Part shown: one piece after another, positions 1 through 7,424 of the stretch
Numbering within the stretch: position 1 is the first letter of the stretch
Layout: the number at the start of each line of letters is the position of its first letter
NCBI GenBank assembly: GCA_025782395.1
Contig: JALGZD010000109.1
Coordinates: forward strand, 1-37,428
DNA length: 37,428 bases
Direction of reading: 5' to 3'
DNA from: a bacterium
GTDB taxonomy: Bacteria; Joyebacterota; Joyebacteria; Joyebacterales; Joyebacteraceae
The notes under the pieces: model-generated
What the model was told of the DNA's origin: nothing
Database searches by the model: none
Seen by the model: only the letters and a program-made list of their open reading frames with translations
Made by a program: the position numbers and the translations under genes

Positions 1-630
1 CCCCTCGACGTATCCCAGTCCCATGGGCAACATGGGCTGGGTGCGATCCAGCGCCTGGATCTGAGTCTTCTCATCCACACACAGCACCATGGCGTTGTCC
101 GGCGGGTTCAGGTAGAGCCCGACGATGTCGCGGACCTTCTCCACGAAGAGCGAGTCCGTGGAGAGCTTGAAGTGTTTCTGCCGGTGCGGCTGGATCCCAA
201 ACGCTCGCCATACTCGCTGAACCGTGGACTTGGAGAGCCCTGTTTCGGCCGCAATCGCGCGGCAGCTCCAGTGGGTTCTCCCCTCGGGTTTGCTCTCGAG
301 GGTCTTTCGGATGAGAGCGGCGATGCGCTCGTCGTCGATCGACCGTGGACCCCCGTCGTCGATCGACCGTGGACCCCCGGGACGTTGCTCATCGTACAAC
401 CCTGCGATGCCACGCGTCGCAAAGCGGCGGCGCCACATTCCCACGGTGGCGCGGGACAGACCCACCGCGGCGCCGATCTCGATGTTCGTCTTTCCCTCGG
501 CCGCCAGGAGCACCACCCGGACGCGTCGCACCAGGAAGTTCGGCAGCGAACGAGACCGCGTCATAGCTTCCAGTTCCGCGCGGCCCTGGTCGCTCAAGGT
601 AACAGCTACTGCATTTGGACCCCGGGACAT
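1..630 (-). CDS. IS630-family transposase, N-terminal part (partial)
   Basis: This is the N-terminal 210 residues of a DDE transposase that would cut and paste its own element at TA sites. The start includes a helix-turn-helix region (NIEIGAAVGLSRATVGMWRRRF), followed by a second HTH-like stretch (THWSCRAIAAETGLSKSTVQRVW). Next come a FKLSTDSLFVEKVRDIVGLY block and VLCVDEKTQIQALDRTQP, where the Asp of VDEK is expected to be the first catalytic acidic residue of the DDE triad. The rest of the catalytic domain is cut off at base 1. ATG 630 is chosen over ATG 636 because AGGAGG directly abuts ATG 636 but lies 6 nt from ATG 630. An in-frame tandem duplication of eight codons (GGPRSIDD twice) lies between the two HTH regions and may or may not be tolerated. 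Confidence 0.85.
   Translation of the reverse strand, partial: MSRGPNAVAVTLSDQGRAELEAMTRSRSLPNFLVRRVRVVLLAAEGKTNIEIGAAVGLSRATVGMWRRRFATRGIAGLYDEQRPGGPRSIDDGGPRSIDDERIAALIRKTLESKPEGRTHWSCRAIAAETGLSKSTVQRVWRAFGIQPHRQKHFKLSTDSLFVEKVRDIVGLYLNPPDNAMVLCVDEKTQIQALDRTQPMLPMGLGYVEG
331..378. repeat. Perfect 24-bp tandem duplication inside the transposase gene
   Basis: Bases 331-354 and 355-378 are identical 24-mers in direct tandem. Each encodes GGPRSIDD on the minus strand, so the frame is kept and eight residues are inserted in the linker between the two helix-turn-helix parts of the IS630 transposase. IS630 relatives normally carry one such G-x-PR segment here. Confidence 0.9.
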
Positions 631-655
631 AGGCATCCTCCTCTCACTCTGACGA

Positions 656-684
656 AGGATACCATCTACCCAATATACTGTCAA
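656..684 (-). promoter_or_regulatory. Sigma-70-type promoter of the IS630 transposase
   Basis: On the minus strand TTGACA (684-679) is followed by a 17-bp spacer and TATCCT (661-656). A start point would fall near 650, just upstream of the AGGAGG ribosome site and ATG 630. The -35 is a perfect consensus match and the -10 keeps T, A, T and the final T. Confidence 0.6.
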
Positions 685-759
685 GGTAAACATGGGACAC
701 TACACTAGCAAGTCGCCACGAACAGACGACACCATGTGGGGACAACGCAGGAGGATTCG

Positions 760-1287
760 GTGAGACGGCATATAGTGGTTATTGTCACGGCCTTGACCGT
801 GCTCGGCGCTCTTTCTATGACCTCCGCGGCAGGGGATCTGGCCTACATTCATTCGGAGCGCATTCGCCTTGAGTACGACGGGGCGAGGGACATCGATAAT
901 CAGTTGCAGGCAAGCGTCAACGACTGGAAGGTGCAGGCACGTGAGATGGAGTCGGGGATCCAGGCGCTCATGATGGAACTTGAGAGCCAGCGGCTCTTGT
1001 TGTCCAATGAGGCATCGGCCGAGAAGCAGCAGGCAATCCAGGAACGGCAGCTGGCCTATGAGTCGTTTCTCAATGAGATCTGGGGAATGAGTGGCTCGGC
1101 TGCTCGCCGCGAGGCGGAACTCTGGATGCCTGTCATTGAGAGGATCAACGCGATTATCCAGAAGATCGGGTCGGAAGGCGAGTACGACATGATCTTCGAC
1201 GCCTCGATGGGAAGCATTGTCTATGCACCGCCGGGGATAGATCTCACACAGCAGGTGATCGACGCGCTCAACGGGGACACCGAGTAG
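760..1287 (+). CDS. Skp/OmpH-family periplasmic chaperone
   Basis: This is a 175-residue secreted protein of the OmpH/Skp type, which holds unfolded outer membrane proteins in the periplasm on the way to the BAM complex. The N terminus has two arginines, then a hydrophobic stretch ending in SAAG, which is a signal peptide. The mature part is mostly charged, Gln/Glu-rich helix (about residues 45-125) of the kind that forms the Skp tentacles. It ends with the family's short beta motif, here YDMIFDASMGSIVYA, followed by DLTQQVIDAL. The GTG at 760 is chosen because AGGAGG ends 5 nt upstream; an upstream GTG at 736 has no ribosome site. Position just before lpxD is the classical skp-lpxD order and supports the assignment. 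Confidence 0.8.
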   Translation: MRRHIVVIVTALTVLGALSMTSAAGDLAYIHSERIRLEYDGARDIDNQLQASVNDWKVQAREMESGIQALMMELESQRLLLSNEASAEKQQAIQERQLAYESFLNEIWGMSGSAARREAELWMPVIERINAIIQKIGSEGEYDMIFDASMGSIVYAPPGIDLTQQVIDALNGDTE

Positions 1288-1356
1288 CGCAGTACGGCGC
1301 GGCCTGGATCGCAGTCACCGCTGCTCCGCGTTCCGTGGAGCCTTGGGAGTTCCGTC

Positions 1357-2397
1357 ATGGAGATGACCGTAGCCGAGATCGCCGCACTGGTGGGAGCGGA
1401 GGCAGACGGTGATGTGTCGGCCGTAATCAGCGGAGTTGCTCCGATCGACGAGGCCGAGCCTGGACATATCACTTTCCTCACCAACCGGAGATACGAACGT
1501 CACCTCGCGACCACCGGCGCGACCGCCATCATCGTACCGCAGGAATATGAGCGGTCCCCGGCGATCGCGGGCAAGACCGTTCTCCTTGCTGCGAATGCAT
1601 ACGCAACGTTTGCGAAGGTCGTCGGGCTTTTCGAGGACCGGAGTTCGTCACTCGCCGTAGGCATCCATCGCACTGCTTTTGTGGCCGACACGGCAGTGCT
1701 GGGCAAGGACGTCGCCGTGGGTCCGTGCGCGACCATCATGGGCGGCGCTCGCATCGGAGATGGATCCGTGATAAACTCCGGAGTTTATGTAGGGCCTGAT
1801 GCCCTGGTGGGGAGCGGCACGACCATTCATGCAAATGCCACGGTCCGTGAGCGCGTTTGCATCGGTGACAGGGTCATCGTTCATTCCGGTGCTGTCATAG
1901 GCAGTGATGGATTCGGTTTTGCGCGTGACGGGGGCGTCAATCTGAAGATTCCCCAGATTGGTATCGTCGTCGTGGAAGACGATGTTGAGATAGGGGCTAA
2001 CGTGACCATCGATCGGGCGACCATAGGGGCCACGACGATTCGCCATGGCACCAAGATCGACAACCTCGTGCAGGTAGCGCACAATGTGACCATCGGAGAG
2101 GATTCCGTGATCGTGGCGCAGACCGGGATATCAGGCAGCACGCGCGTCGGCAAGGGCGTAGTGCTCGCCGGACAGTCGGGAATCGTCGGTCACATAGAGA
2201 TTGGAGACGGCGCGGTAGTCGCTGCCCAGGCGGGCGTGATGAGTTCCGTGCCGGCAGGCGCGTGCGTGTCGGGCTATCCAGCCAGGAGGCACTCTGTCGC
2301 CAAGCGGATCAGCGCCTGTGTGACGAATCTCCCGGTCCTCTTCAGGCGGGTCAGGGCTCTGGAGAAGCGACTCGAAGAACTGGATAGGGAGGATTGA
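1357..2397 (+). CDS. lpxD: UDP-3-O-(3-hydroxyacyl)glucosamine N-acyltransferase LpxD
   Basis: LpxD transfers a second hydroxyacyl chain from acyl carrier protein to the 2-amino group of UDP-3-O-acyl-glucosamine, the third step of lipid A synthesis, in the cytoplasm. At 346 residues it matches the usual 340. An N-terminal uridine-binding domain (about 1-100, with the PGHITFLTN block) is followed by many left-handed beta-helix hexapeptide repeats (about 105-290). The catalytic histidine is visible as H242 in the NLVQVAHNV block, and IGSDGFGFA (181-189) is a family signature. A GGGAG lies about 8 nt before ATG 1357. The stop overlaps the lpxC start by one base (TGATG), which suggests coupled translation. 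Confidence 0.95.
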   Translation: MEMTVAEIAALVGAEADGDVSAVISGVAPIDEAEPGHITFLTNRRYERHLATTGATAIIVPQEYERSPAIAGKTVLLAANAYATFAKVVGLFEDRSSSLAVGIHRTAFVADTAVLGKDVAVGPCATIMGGARIGDGSVINSGVYVGPDALVGSGTTIHANATVRERVCIGDRVIVHSGAVIGSDGFGFARDGGVNLKIPQIGIVVVEDDVEIGANVTIDRATIGATTIRHGTKIDNLVQVAHNVTIGEDSVIVAQTGISGSTRVGKGVVLAGQSGIVGHIEIGDGAVVAAQAGVMSSVPAGACVSGYPARRHSVAKRISACVTNLPVLFRRVRALEKRLEELDRED

Positions 2398-2831
2398 TGG
2401 CGCGGAGCCGACAGCGGACTCTGGGGAGCGAGTGTTCCTTCACAGGGATCGGTATTCACTCGGGGCAGGAGACGACGGTCACATTCAAACCAGCGCCTCC
2501 GAACAGCGGCATCGTTTTTGTGAGGGTAGACCTGCCGGGGTCGCCTTCGCTGGAGGCGCTGATCCGCCACGCGGTCACGTCGGATGATGCTACCAGGCGG
2601 ACGATGCTCTCCTCGAAGGGCGTCACCATCATGACCGTGGAGCACGTTCTGGCAGCTCTCACGGGCATCGGTCTCGACAACGTGATCGTGGAGCTTGATC
2701 GCGACGAGCCTGCCGAGCCGACTGACGGAAGCTGTGATCCCGTCGTCGAGCTCCTGACGAAGACAACCCAACCATCGGAACGCAGTATGCCAGTTTTGAG
2801 ATCAACGAAGAGACATTCAGAAAGGAGATAG
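2397..2831 (+). CDS. lpxC: LpxC deacetylase, N-terminal fragment of a broken lpxC-fabZ gene
   Basis: LpxC is the zinc-dependent UDP-3-O-acyl-GlcNAc deacetylase that commits the cell to lipid A synthesis. This fragment holds domain I: QRTLGSECSFTGIGIHSG, the TVEHVLAAL motif with the first zinc histidine and its neighbouring glutamate, and DGSCDPVVELL. After ELLTK the frame departs from the family and stops at 2831. The family-like sequence resumes in another frame at about 2762, but roughly 45 residues expected between the DGS block and the HP-x-IG block are absent. The gene therefore carries an internal deletion of about 130-140 bases that also shifts the frame. AGGGAGG lies 4 nt before ATG 2397. 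The gene is expected to be essential, so an assembly error is as likely as real loss. Confidence 0.85.
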   Translation: MARSRQRTLGSECSFTGIGIHSGQETTVTFKPAPPNSGIVFVRVDLPGSPSLEALIRHAVTSDDATRRTMLSSKGVTIMTVEHVLAALTGIGLDNVIVELDRDEPAEPTDGSCDPVVELLTKTTQPSERSMPVLRSTKRHSERR

Positions 2832-3577
2832 CACCGGCGCGGACGTACGCCCTCAAGCGCGACATCGATGGTCTCAAGAAGCAGGGGCTCATCAAAGGCG
2901 GAAGTCTGGAGAACTCCGTGGTCGTCGGTGACGATGGGATAATCAACAAGGGTGACCTCCGCTTTCCCGATGAGTTCGTGCGCCATAAGATCCTCGATCT
3001 GATGGGTGACTTGGCACTTCTCGGGATGCCGATCAGGGGGCACGTTTACTCTTCGAAATCAGGACACGCCTCTAACGTGAAATTCGTGCGAGCCCTTCGG
3101 GACGCGATTTCGGCCGGCAAGATCCGATACAAAGAGACCAGCAGTTGGGAAATAGACGACATCGAGAAGGTACTTCCGCACCGCTTTCCGTTTCTCTTCG
3201 TCGACAAGATCCTGGAACTGGGCGACAGAAGGGTCGTCGGTCGTAAGAACTTCTCGATGAACGAGTGGTTTTTCACAGGGCACTTTCCCGGCTACCCAGT
3301 AGTCCCCGGGGTCGTGTTGTTGGAAGCCATGGCACAGGTTGGGGGATTTCTGCTTCTCTCCAAGATCGAGAAACGTGAGAGGGAAAGCACGCTGGCCTAC
3401 TTCATGGCTATTGAGCACGCGCGTTTCAGACGGCCGGTTCTGCCCGGTGATACCGTGCGTTTCGAGATGGAACTCCTGCGATTGCGCAGAGGAACCTGCA
3501 AGATGCAGGGGAATGCGTACGTTGACGGGGAGCTTGTGGCAGACGGTGTGTTCTGGTCGCAAGTCGTCGAACGGTGA
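2762..3577 (+). CDS. lpxC/fabZ: LpxC C-terminal part fused to FabZ (3-hydroxyacyl-ACP dehydratase)
   Basis: This frame continues LpxC from DNPTIGTQYASFEI through EIAPARTYAL, KGGSLENSVVV, the zinc motif FVRHKILDLMGD (His and Asp ligands) and SGHASN, which holds the general-acid histidine. From about 3148 it runs into a full FabZ hot-dog domain: IEKVLPHRFPFLFVDKI, then GHFPGYPVVPGVVLLEAMAQ with the catalytic His and Glu. FabZ dehydrates 3-hydroxyacyl-ACP in fatty acid synthesis. The LpxC-FabZ fusion is established for Bacteroidetes and relatives. The earliest start codon in this frame is GTG 2918, too late for working LpxC. If the break is real, FabZ could only be made by internal initiation. 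The stop overlaps the lpxA start (TGATG). Confidence 0.88.
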   Translation, partial: DNPTIGTQYASFEINEETFRKEIAPARTYALKRDIDGLKKQGLIKGGSLENSVVVGDDGIINKGDLRFPDEFVRHKILDLMGDLALLGMPIRGHVYSSKSGHASNVKFVRALRDAISAGKIRYKETSSWEIDDIEKVLPHRFPFLFVDKILELGDRRVVGRKNFSMNEWFFTGHFPGYPVVPGVVLLEAMAQVGGFLLLSKIEKRERESTLAYFMAIEHARFRRPVLPGDTVRFEMELLRLRRGTCKMQGNAYVDGELVADGVFWSQVVER

Positions 3578-4362
3578 TGGGGATGCCAGTGAGCCGGATA
3601 GACGCCAGAGCGGTGATCGATGAAAACGCGCGATTGGGAGACGGAGTCATCGTTGGACCATTCGCTGTCATAGGGCCAGGTGTGACCATTGGAGACGGAA
3701 CGAAGATCGGACCGGCGGCCTTCATTGAGAAGGACACCACGATCGGGAAGGACTGCTTCGTAGCACACGGTGCTGTCGTCGGCAGCGACCCCCAGGACCT
3801 CAAGTACAACGGAGAGCGGACGCTCCTGACAATCGGCGACAGGACAACGATCCGGGAATTCGCTACCGTCAACCGCGCCGCGGGCGCGGGTGAGGCGACC
3901 ACCATAGGCAATGATGTTCTGATCATGGCCTATGTCCACATCGCGCACAACTGTATCATCGGGGACAATGTGGTGATAGTGAACGCTGTCAGTCTCGCGG
4001 GCCACGTCGAAGTCGGGGAGTGCGCGATCATCGGAGGAGTGACGCCGGTGCATCAGTTCGTGCGGATAGGGAAGTACAGCTTCGTTGGTGGGGCGTCGCG
4101 CATCTCGAAGGACGTCCCTCCGTATTTCAAAGTGGCGGGCATTCCGACCAGGCCGATCGAAGTCAATACCGTGGGGCTTCAGCGTCATGGTTTTTCCGAG
4201 GAGGCCCTGAGCCAGTTGAGGCAGTGCTACAGGCTTCTCTACCTCTCGGATCTGAACACCACACAAGCTCTGTCCAGGATACGGGCCGAGATGCCGACGA
4301 GCGAGGAGACAAAGACCCTCGTCGCTTTCGTCGAGTCCTCGTCCCGGGGCATCCTGAAGTAG
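3577..4362 (+). CDS. lpxA: UDP-N-acetylglucosamine 3-O-acyltransferase LpxA
   Basis: LpxA catalyses the first lipid A step, moving a 3-hydroxyacyl chain from acyl carrier protein to the 3-OH of UDP-GlcNAc. The 261-residue length is normal. Left-handed beta-helix hexapeptide repeats fill the first two thirds, the catalytic histidine is H124 in YVHIAHN, and the C-terminal helical part carries the family block NTVGLQRHGFS. ATG 3577 overlaps the fabZ stop by one base; ATG 3583 is an alternative start six bases on. The adjacent dehydrogenase gene raises the question whether the acceptor is UDP-GlcNAc or its 3-amino analogue, which cannot be read from the sequence by eye. Confidence 0.95.
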   Translation: MGMPVSRIDARAVIDENARLGDGVIVGPFAVIGPGVTIGDGTKIGPAAFIEKDTTIGKDCFVAHGAVVGSDPQDLKYNGERTLLTIGDRTTIREFATVNRAAGAGEATTIGNDVLIMAYVHIAHNCIIGDNVVIVNAVSLAGHVEVGECAIIGGVTPVHQFVRIGKYSFVGGASRISKDVPPYFKVAGIPTRPIEVNTVGLQRHGFSEEALSQLRQCYRLLYLSDLNTTQALSRIRAEMPTSEETKTLVAFVESSSRGILK

Positions 4363-4447
4363 CCTCCCACGAGGCAGCCAGCGACCACGTGGGGAGATCC
4401 GCGTTCTCCGGATGCCGCAGGTCTTGCGGCGGAAACAAGGGGATGTG

Positions 4448-5410
4448 ATGCTCAGAGTCGGCGTCATCGGTGTCGGTCATCTTGGGAGATTCCATACGCG
4501 CGTCTATTCCGTCCTCTCTTCCTGTGAGCTTGTCGGTGTCTACGATGACGACAGGACTCGCTCGGGCGTCATAGCTGATGAGTTTTCGACGCGTGCGTTC
4601 GATTCAATGAGTGAGCTTCTGAACGGTGTGGAGGCCGTGAGCATCGCCGTGCCGACGATGGCCCACCATCGGGTCGGTCTGCAGTGCCTCAAGAGCGGTG
4701 TCCACACTCTCATCGAGAAACCCATCGCCTCGACCGTGTCGGAAGCAGAGGAACTTGTCGCCGCTGCTGAGGAGCGAGATCTCAGGCTTCAGATCGGTCA
4801 TATCGAGCGCTTCAACCAGGCCATTCGTGCCGCGCTTCGTGAGATAGACAGCCCCATGTTCGTTGAGGCGCACAGGCTTGGTGTTTTTGCGCCCCGGGGG
4901 ACGGATGTGCCCGTCGTTCTGGATCTCATGATTCACGATATCGATCTCATACTCGCGGCGGTCGATTCTTCGCTTGAGCGGATCGATGCTGTCGGTGTCC
5001 CGATCCTCTCACCGAATGTGGATATCGCGAACGCGAGGCTGACCTTTGCGGACGGATGCGTAGCGAATCTGACGGCGAGCCGTGTCTCGAGGGAGAGAAC
5101 CCGCAAAATCCGTTTCTTCCAGTCCGACGCGTATATCTCAGTTGATTGCATGGCGCCGAAGGTGGAGATCTTCAGAAAGAAGGACGTTTCTCCTGAGAGA
5201 CTACTCGAGATCGCCACGGGCAAGATCGAGGGAGGTCTCGACGACGTTGTCGATTTCACGACACCGGCGATGGATGGAGCCGACGCGCTCGAAATGGAAC
5301 TGGCTTCGTTCCTGCGATCCGTGTCTGCAGGGGAAAGTCCGGCGGTCAGCGGGGAAGACGGCCTCAAGGCTCTCGAGGTTGCGACGGAGATCCTGAGACA
5401 GATCGGCTAG
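4448..5410 (+). CDS. Gfo/Idh/MocA-family NAD-dependent sugar dehydrogenase (GnnA-like position)
   Basis: This 320-residue oxidoreductase starts with a Rossmann fold (VGVIGVGHLGRFH, GxGxxG at 8-13). It has the family EKPIA motif and then an IGHIERFNQA block typical of nucleotide-sugar members. The second half is the Gfo/Idh C-terminal sheet domain. Genes of this family between lpxA and lpxB are known in several phyla. In Acidithiobacillus the homologue GnnA oxidises UDP-GlcNAc at C3, so that GnnB can aminate it for an amide-linked lipid A. No transaminase of the GnnB type is present in this window, so that role remains inference. AAGGGGA lies 4 nt before ATG 4448. Confidence 0.8.
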   Translation: MLRVGVIGVGHLGRFHTRVYSVLSSCELVGVYDDDRTRSGVIADEFSTRAFDSMSELLNGVEAVSIAVPTMAHHRVGLQCLKSGVHTLIEKPIASTVSEAEELVAAAEERDLRLQIGHIERFNQAIRAALREIDSPMFVEAHRLGVFAPRGTDVPVVLDLMIHDIDLILAAVDSSLERIDAVGVPILSPNVDIANARLTFADGCVANLTASRVSRERTRKIRFFQSDAYISVDCMAPKVEIFRKKDVSPERLLEIATGKIEGGLDDVVDFTTPAMDGADALEMELASFLRSVSAGESPAVSGEDGLKALEVATEILRQIG

Positions 5411-5497
5411 ACTTCCAACGCGCGCCATCCCACATCTTCACGGTCCGTTGCATTCAAGTGTGCTCCACAAGCCCGGCGGCGTCTTCGGAGGACGACG

Positions 5498-6637
5498 ATG
5501 AGTCATCGGAGTCGATCGCTTCTTATCATTGCCGGTGAGGCTTCCGGCGATCTCCACGCCTCCAAAGTCGTGACCCGCCTCAAGGAACTCGCTCCCGACA
5601 TCCGCATCTTTGGCGTCGGTGGAGATCGAATGCGGACGGCCGGCATGGAGCTCAGCTACCATTCGAGCGACTTCGCCGTCGTGGGCTTCATCGAGGTCAT
5701 CCGTCACATCCCGAAGCTCAAACGTGTGATGAACCAACTCCTCAAGATGGTCTCGCGAAGGCAGACCCGGCTTGCGCTCCTCATCGACTACCCCGGCTTC
5801 AATCTCGTCCTTGCCCGCAAGCTCAGAGCGGCTGGGGTGAAGGTTTTCTACTACATAACTCCTCAGGTCTGGGCGTGGGGCGAGAGACGCGTCAGGAAAA
5901 TATCGGAGCGCACCGACAGGGTGGCGGTCATCCTGCCCTTTGAGCAGCAGTTCTACGCAGCCAGGGGCGTCGACGTAGATTTCGTCGGACATCCGCTTCT
6001 GGATGAACCGGAGATAACGGCTTCACGCGTGCCCAAGACCGTCCTCCCGACACATCCCGTGATAGGTCTTCTTCCCGGCAGCAGACGCGGGGAGATAGCC
6101 CGGCACCTCCCGCCGATGCTCGGGGCGGTCCGCATCCTCAGACAGGAGTTCGGGGAGATCGATGTCAAACTCGGTCTGGCTGAGGGAATGACGCCGGAGG
6201 ACCTCAATGTGGGTGGATCTGCGGCGTCGCACGGCGTGGAGATACTGGCTCCCGGAAGCGCTCACGACCTCATGGCCGATGCGACTGTTCTGGTCGTCTC
6301 TTCAGGAACGGCGACGCTGGAGTCGGCTTGTTTCGGGACGCCGATGGTGATTGTCTATCGAACATCACCGCTCTCGTACGCCATCGGCCGTCTGCTTGTG
6401 AAGATCCCGCACATAGGACTGGCGAACGTCGTCGCCGGTGAGAGGGTCGTCCCTGAACTCGTGCAAGCGGATCTGACACCGGAACGGTTGGCCGCAAGCG
6501 TATCAGCCTATCTGAAAGACGCGGAATTGTATGCCGACACGTCGCGCCGTCTCCTTGAGATCCGGGGACTTCTCGGGGATCCGGGCGCCGGTGACAGGGT
6601 TGCGCGCAGCGTTCTGGCCATGATGGAGGAAGCATGA
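5498..6637 (+). CDS. lpxB: Lipid-A-disaccharide synthase LpxB
   Basis: LpxB joins UDP-2,3-diacylglucosamine to lipid X to form the tetraacyl disaccharide 1-phosphate on the inner face of the inner membrane. The protein is 379 residues (E. coli 382) with GT19 landmarks: IIAGEASGDLHA at the N terminus, FGVGGDRM, IDYPGFNL, YYITPQVWAWG, FVGHPLLDE, GLLPGSRRGEI and the C-terminal VSSGTATLESACFGTPMV. GGAGGA lies 5 nt before ATG 5498. The stop overlaps the next start (ATGA). The hydrolase that makes lipid X (LpxH, LpxI or LpxG) is not encoded between lpxA and lpxB or elsewhere in this window. Confidence 0.95.
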   Translation: MSHRSRSLLIIAGEASGDLHASKVVTRLKELAPDIRIFGVGGDRMRTAGMELSYHSSDFAVVGFIEVIRHIPKLKRVMNQLLKMVSRRQTRLALLIDYPGFNLVLARKLRAAGVKVFYYITPQVWAWGERRVRKISERTDRVAVILPFEQQFYAARGVDVDFVGHPLLDEPEITASRVPKTVLPTHPVIGLLPGSRRGEIARHLPPMLGAVRILRQEFGEIDVKLGLAEGMTPEDLNVGGSAASHGVEILAPGSAHDLMADATVLVVSSGTATLESACFGTPMVIVYRTSPLSYAIGRLLVKIPHIGLANVVAGERVVPELVQADLTPERLAASVSAYLKDAELYADTSRRLLEIRGLLGDPGAGDRVARSVLAMMEEA

Positions 6638-7362
6638 CGGCGCTGGGGAAAGAGGACACCGGGTCTGGCGGGGCGAGATTCTCTTGGGGCGACCTGTTCC
6701 TGATGAGGATCGTGGAGTTCGTGGGTCCTGCACTAGTCAGAACGCTTGGAGCAACGTGGCGAACGCGCGTCGTGAATTTCGAAGCCGTCGAGAGGGTTCA
6801 CGCAAAGGGCCGGGTCATAGTGCACGCCTTCTGGCACGGCCACATCCTGCCTCTCGAGTACGTCTATCGCGGAAGACGGATATTCGTGCTCTCATCGTGG
6901 CATCGCGATGGCGAGATGAGTGCAAGGTTGATGACGCGTCTCGGATACGGTGTCGAGCGAGGTTCAACGAGTCGGGGCTCGGCCAGGGGGCTCTTGAAGA
7001 TGATTGCGCGGGCACGGAGCGGATGCGATCTTGCGATCACGCCGGACGGACCTCGTGGTCCGGCGCGACACGCACAATCCGGGATCTTGTATCTGGCCGT
7101 CAAGTCCGAAGCGGTCATCATCCCCGTGGCCGCCGCGGCGAGCAGGTACCGCAGGCTATCAAGCTGGGACGGTTTCCTGATTCCACTGCCTTTCTCGAGG
7201 GTTGTCGTCGTGCATGGAGAGCCGTTCGAACCGGCGGACCCTGATCTCGGGAGCGCGAATCTGGAAGTGGAGGCCGGGCGGCTCAGTTCGGAACTGGACA
7301 GGCTTACGGAGTCGGCCGAGAAGATGTTGAAGGCCGGGAATGACTCCGGCGCGGACGACTGA
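6634..7362 (+). CDS. DUF374-family lysophospholipid/lipid A-type acyltransferase
   Basis: A 242-residue membrane-associated acyltransferase of the LPLAT superfamily, DUF374 branch. The catalytic histidine block is seen as FWHGHILPLEY, followed by SSWHRDGE, the VERGSTSRGSARGL strand-turn and the ITPDGPRGPAR block that is diagnostic for DUF374. Members usually sit beside waaA and lpxK in organisms without classical LpxL/LpxM. The natural inference is that it adds a secondary acyl chain to Kdo-lipid A, although the family's substrate is not settled. The start overlaps the lpxB stop by four bases (ATGA), so it is translated from the same message. Confidence 0.85.
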   Translation: MTALGKEDTGSGGARFSWGDLFLMRIVEFVGPALVRTLGATWRTRVVNFEAVERVHAKGRVIVHAFWHGHILPLEYVYRGRRIFVLSSWHRDGEMSARLMTRLGYGVERGSTSRGSARGLLKMIARARSGCDLAITPDGPRGPARHAQSGILYLAVKSEAVIIPVAAAASRYRRLSSWDGFLIPLPFSRVVVVHGEPFEPADPDLGSANLEVEAGRLSSELDRLTESAEKMLKAGNDSGADD

Positions 7363-7424
7363 AGCTCTTTGGAACAAGGGGTCGATGCCGACGGGTGCTT
7401 GAGGATGGAAGGCGGCGAGTTGGG

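Larger units (their letters stand above)
1..707 (-). mobile_element. IS630-family insertion sequence, partial (truncated by window edge)
   Basis: The left end of the window is occupied by the promoter and 5' part of an IS630-type transposase gene read on the minus strand. The outer end of the element is placed only roughly. A TA dinucleotide at 706-707, the target that IS630/Tc1-type elements duplicate, is followed inward on the minus strand by GTGTAGTGTCCC, which could be a terminal inverted repeat. The other end lies outside the window, so repeats and target duplication cannot be compared. The element lies directly upstream of the skp/ompH-lpx operon and is transcribed away from it. Confidence 0.75.

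Noticed and set aside
172-708. Plus-strand open frames of up to 178 codons across the left end
   Set aside because: They are antisense to the clear IS630 transposase frame, and their products are arginine/proline-rich without family features.
4414-4430. Six-base-pair hairpin (GCCGCA/TGCGGC) between lpxA and the dehydrogenase gene
   Set aside because: Short stem, no T run, and such hairpins are expected by chance at this GC content.
3397-4467. A 356-codon minus-strand open frame opposite fabZ, lpxA and the dehydrogenase start
   Set aside because: It is a shadow of high-GC coding sequence; the plus strand holds full lpxA with catalytic residues.
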